16,618 nt of DNA from Chloroflexi bacterium RBG_16_56_11. Lineage in GTDB: Bacteria; Chloroflexota; Dehalococcoidia; Dehalococcoidales; RBG-16-60-22. The position numbers and the translations under genes are program-made. The notes under the pieces were generated by a model. That model was given only the letters and a program-made list of their open reading frames with translations. It had not been told where the DNA came from and did no database searches. Positions 14,194 to 16,618 of the stretch are shown piece after piece. How positions within the stretch are numbered: the first letter of the stretch is position 1; every line of letters starts with the position of its first letter. The stretch is taken from assembly GCA_001796865.1 (NCBI GenBank), contig MGNQ01000020.1, positions 24,961-41,578 on the forward strand, read 5' to 3'.

Positions 14194-14591
14194 CTGTTTA
14201 CCTTGTAGCCCTGTACCGTTAAAATACCATCGCCATCCCTGAGGACGGTGACGGTTATTTTCTGTATATTAGCGTCAGTGTTCGGGACGGGACTGACGCC
14301 GACGTTGATGGCGTAGCCTGAGGGCGCCGGCACGGCAGGATAGGTCACGGCCCCGGGGTCGTACGTGGCGTCCTTGGTATACTCCAGCTGCGATTGCGCC
14401 AGGCCCTGGGCGACTACCTCTTCATCCTGCTCGCCGATGGCTATCGTCCCCGCGGAAAGGGCGACGACAAAGGCAACCACAGACGTACCCAGGATCGCTA
14501 CGGCGACCAGCGTCTCCACCAGTCCCAGTCCCCTCTGGCACCGTGCCCGGCCTCTTACCCTTGCCGGTAACTTTTTTAGTAGACCTTGCAT
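14190..14591 (-). CDS. PilV/GspI-like minor pilin
   Basis: A 133-residue prepilin-like protein with a longer, basic leader. The predicted prepilin peptidase site is G21 in CQRG followed by LGLVETLVAVAILG, giving Glu at mature position +5 (E26). The hydrophobic helix covers about 22-49, followed by a short globular part with SQLEYTKDATYD, consistent with the GspI/PilV class. ATG at 14589-14591 is preceded by AGGA. It is the first of the three minor pilin genes, 22 bp after the pilC stop, and it overlaps the next gene by four bases. The alternative of a major pilin is less likely because of its small size and its place in an I-J-K-like order. Confidence 0.83.
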   Translation of the reverse strand: MQGLLKKLPARVRGRARCQRGLGLVETLVAVAILGTSVVAFVVALSAGTIAIGEQDEEVVAQGLAQSQLEYTKDATYDPGAVTYPAVPAPSGYAINVGVSPVPNTDANIQKITVTVLRDGDGILTVQGYKVNR

Positions 14592-14613
14592 TTTTCCTGC
14601 TTGCGATAATCAT

Positions 14614-15825
14614 TCAACGCATCGACCTCAATATTGAATATAGTGGGGTTATCAATGATAGGGCGATGAAGATCACCACGCACCCTATTATCAACGTCAG
14701 CGCCGGCTCTATCATGGATATGAGTAAGTCTATCCGGCGGTCGACCTTCCTCTCGTAAAAGTTCGCCAGGGTGGACAGCGTGCTGTCCAGTGTCCCGGTC
14801 TTTTCTCCGACAACCACCATCTCTACGAGGAGAGACGGGAAAATGACATTCTCCGCCATCGGCTGTGAGAGACCTTCCCCCTGAACCAGCCTGTCCCTCA
14901 CCCGGCCCAGCGCCTGGCGGACTATCAGGTTGTGGTTGGTCTGGATGGTCAGCTCCATTATCTGGGGCAGGCGCAGGCCGGCTTTCAGGAGAATCGAGGC
15001 CGTCTGGCAAAAACGTTGCATGCTGCGTTCGACGTTGATAATGCCGATGAGAGGCATTTTCAGCAGGTACCTGTCCCTGGCTATTTTTACCGGGGCCAGC
15101 CTCATTGATGCCGCGATGAGTACTATCACCACAAATACGCCGATAACGACGTAAAGACTGCGGTCCAGGAAGAAACCGGATACATTAACAAGCAGCCTGG
15201 TCGTCCCGGGCAGGTCGGCGCCGAGCGACTTGAAAAGGTCGATTAAGGGCGGCATCGCTACCGTGATAAGCAGGATGGAGACGCCTATGGCCAGCAGCAG
15301 TACGAACACGGGATAAATCATGGCGCGTTTGATTTTCTGGTTGGCCGTGTCCTGTTTTTCCATATAGCCGGCAGCCAGCCTCAGTCCGGACTCCAGGTTG
15401 CCCGTCTGCTCGCTGGCCTTTATCACCTGGCAGAAACTGTCGGGAAAAGCCTGCGGGAAATGTGTCAGTCCCTGGGAGAAGGAACCACCTTCCTGGACTT
15501 CCTCTATCAGGCCATTGGTTATTGTCTTTAGCGGTTTCCTCGAGGCCTGGTCCCCCAGCAGACGCAGGGCGGTTAAGATATTGATGCCGGACTCGATAAG
15601 CGTGGCCAGCTGGTTGGCGAATTCGATGATTTCCTGGTGCCGGACCCCGAAAAGAGTCGGCAGCAGGCGTTCTATGTTAAAGGGCGGATTTATCTCGATG
15701 AGACTCAACACGCGCTCGTAGCCGGCCTGGTAAAGGGCGCCTTCGGCCAGACTTTCCGTGGCCACCTCGATGGTGCCCCGGACGACCTTCTTGTCTCTGG
15801 TATAGACTTTATATTTATAGGCCAT
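14614..15825 (-). CDS. pilC: PilC/GspF inner-membrane platform protein of the pilus machine
   Basis: A 403-residue platform protein, the usual family length. An N-terminal adaptor (1-60) is followed by two homologous GspF domains: the first at about 65-195 with FANQLATLIESGINILTAL, the second at about 265-395 with ERSMQRFCQTASILLKAGLRL. Hydrophobic helices lie at about 169-193, 224-243 and 370-396. It transmits motion of the PilB ATPase to pilin extraction from the membrane. Translation starts at ATG 15823-15825, with only a weak GAGAG-like ribosome site, 28 bp after the pilB stop. The downstream minor pilin genes are close enough for one transcript. Confidence 0.94.
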   Translation of the reverse strand: MAYKYKVYTRDKKVVRGTIEVATESLAEGALYQAGYERVLSLIEINPPFNIERLLPTLFGVRHQEIIEFANQLATLIESGINILTALRLLGDQASRKPLKTITNGLIEEVQEGGSFSQGLTHFPQAFPDSFCQVIKASEQTGNLESGLRLAAGYMEKQDTANQKIKRAMIYPVFVLLLAIGVSILLITVAMPPLIDLFKSLGADLPGTTRLLVNVSGFFLDRSLYVVIGVFVVIVLIAASMRLAPVKIARDRYLLKMPLIGIINVERSMQRFCQTASILLKAGLRLPQIMELTIQTNHNLIVRQALGRVRDRLVQGEGLSQPMAENVIFPSLLVEMVVVGEKTGTLDSTLSTLANFYERKVDRRIDLLISMIEPALTLIIGCVVIFIALSLITPLYSILRSMR

Positions 15826-15853
15826 GGTTGTCTCTCGGATTCGTCCGCCTTCG

Positions 15854-16618
15854 TCATGTAATAGCGAAAACGTTGCGGGCCACCTCGCTTACCGAAGTCA
15901 CGCCCTGTTTGGCTTTAAGCATGCCATCCTGGCGCATTGTCATCATACCTTCGTTGATAGCCTGCGCCCTGATTTCACTGGCGCTGGCGCGGCAGCGTAG
16001 CAGGTTCCTGATGGTCTCGCTCATCACCAGGAACTCGAAAATGCCGGTGCGGCCGCGGTATCCGGTATTAGCGCACAGGTTACAGCCGGAGCCCCGGTAG
16101 AAGGTGTTTATTCTCTCTTTCAGCTCCCGGTAGACATCTTCCTGTTCGTCCTCGGACGGTTTGTAAGGTGTCCGGCAGTTGGTGCAGATACGTCGTATCA
16201 TGCGCTGCGCGACGACCCCGATGAGTGTCGACGAAATCGAAGCCGGTTCGACATTGAGGTCCATTAACCGGAAAAGGACGCCTACGGCATCGTTAGCATG
16301 TATTGAGGAGAGCACCAGGTGCCCGGTCAAGGCGGACTGGATGGCGGCAGTGACTGTCTCAGAGTCCCTGATTTCGCCCACCAGTATCACGTCCGGGTCG
16401 TGGCGCATGATCGCCCTGAGGCCGGTAGCGAACGTGATTCCCGCTTTGGGATTAGCCTGGGTCTGGTTGATATCCATGAATCTGTATTCGATGGGATCTT
16501 CGATGGTCATGATGTTGCGCTCGTTCCTGTCCAACCCGTTTATCGAGGCGTAAAGGGTGGTCGTTTTACCCGAGCCGGTCGGGCCGCTGACCAGTATCAT
16601 ACCGATAGGGCTCTTCAG
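15854..16618 (-). CDS. pilB: PilB/GspE pilus assembly ATPase (C-terminal part, cut by window edge)
   Basis: The frame is open to the right edge; 254 codons of the C-terminal catalytic domain are visible. Motifs, counted from the window edge: Walker A GPTGSGKT (12-19), Walker B VILVGEIRD (77-85), His box GHLVLSSIHAND (99-110), and the tetracysteine zinc site C145/C148 and C179/C182 typical of PilB/GspE extension ATPases and absent from the PilT retraction ATPase. It powers pilin polymerisation through PilC, encoded 28 bp downstream. An ATG at 16600 would give a shorter product, but it lies inside the conserved SPIGMILVSGPTG segment and is not the true start. Confidence 0.93.
   Translation of the reverse strand: MKSPIGMILVSGPTGSGKTTTLYASINGLDRNERNIMTIEDPIEYRFMDINQTQANPKAGITFATGLRAIMRHDPDVILVGEIRDSETVTAAIQSALTGHLVLSSIHANDAVGVLFRLMDLNVEPASISSTLIGVVAQRMIRRICTNCRTPYKPSEDEQEDVYRELKERINTFYRGSGCNLCANTGYRGRTGIFEFLVMSETIRNLLRCRASASEIRAQAINEGMMTMRQDGMLKAKQGVTSVSEVARNVFAIT

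Overview
The window (about 57% G+C by eye) reads as a chromosomal segment of a Chloroflexota bacterium, most likely class Dehalococcoidia. This placement is an inference. It rests on a corrinoid salvage operon of the kind known from Dehalococcoides, a type IV pilus locus with no secretin or PilP gene in view (as expected of a monoderm cell), and a QueG/RdhA-type iron-sulfur protein among the cobalamin genes. No 16S rRNA or other taxonomic marker is present. Every supported gene lies on the minus strand, so transcription runs from right to left.

Left block (1-6264), corrinoid uptake and nucleotide-loop assembly. A sigma70-like promoter (6236-6264) leads into a cobalamin riboswitch (aptamer 6096-6210). 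Its L5 loop and a downstream hairpin loop are complementary, and two hairpins follow before the first gene. The riboswitch precedes btuF, btuC and btuD (corrinoid ABC importer), cbiB and cobD (make and attach the aminopropanol phosphate arm), a short QueG-like double [4Fe-4S] protein of unknown role, and the start of cobT (lower-ligand activation; cut off by the window edge). No corrin-ring synthesis gene is visible, which fits salvage and remodelling rather than de novo synthesis.

Middle block (6265-10126), signalling. A 102-bp inverted-repeat element (6323-6424) separates the cobalamin operon from a two-component cluster. The cluster holds a soluble GAF/PAS/PAS histidine kinase, an OmpR-type response regulator directly behind it, a 79-codon unknown gene and a single-domain response regulator. 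A promoter with a 16-bp dyad against its -35 box drives the kinase.

Right block (10127-16618), type IV pilus assembly. In transcription order: the C-terminal part of the PilB/GspE ATPase, the PilC/GspF platform protein, three minor-pilin genes with 1- or 4-base overlaps or short gaps (PilV/GspI-like, PilW/GspJ-like, PilX/GspK-like), PilO, and a single protein fusing PilM to PilN. The PilX/GspK-like protein carries seven 52-residue tandem repeats inserted before its C-terminal strands. They look like a seven-bladed beta-propeller. This would be a pilus-tip subunit with a built-in propeller head, comparable in architecture to PilX plus PilY1 combined. It is the most unusual feature of the window.
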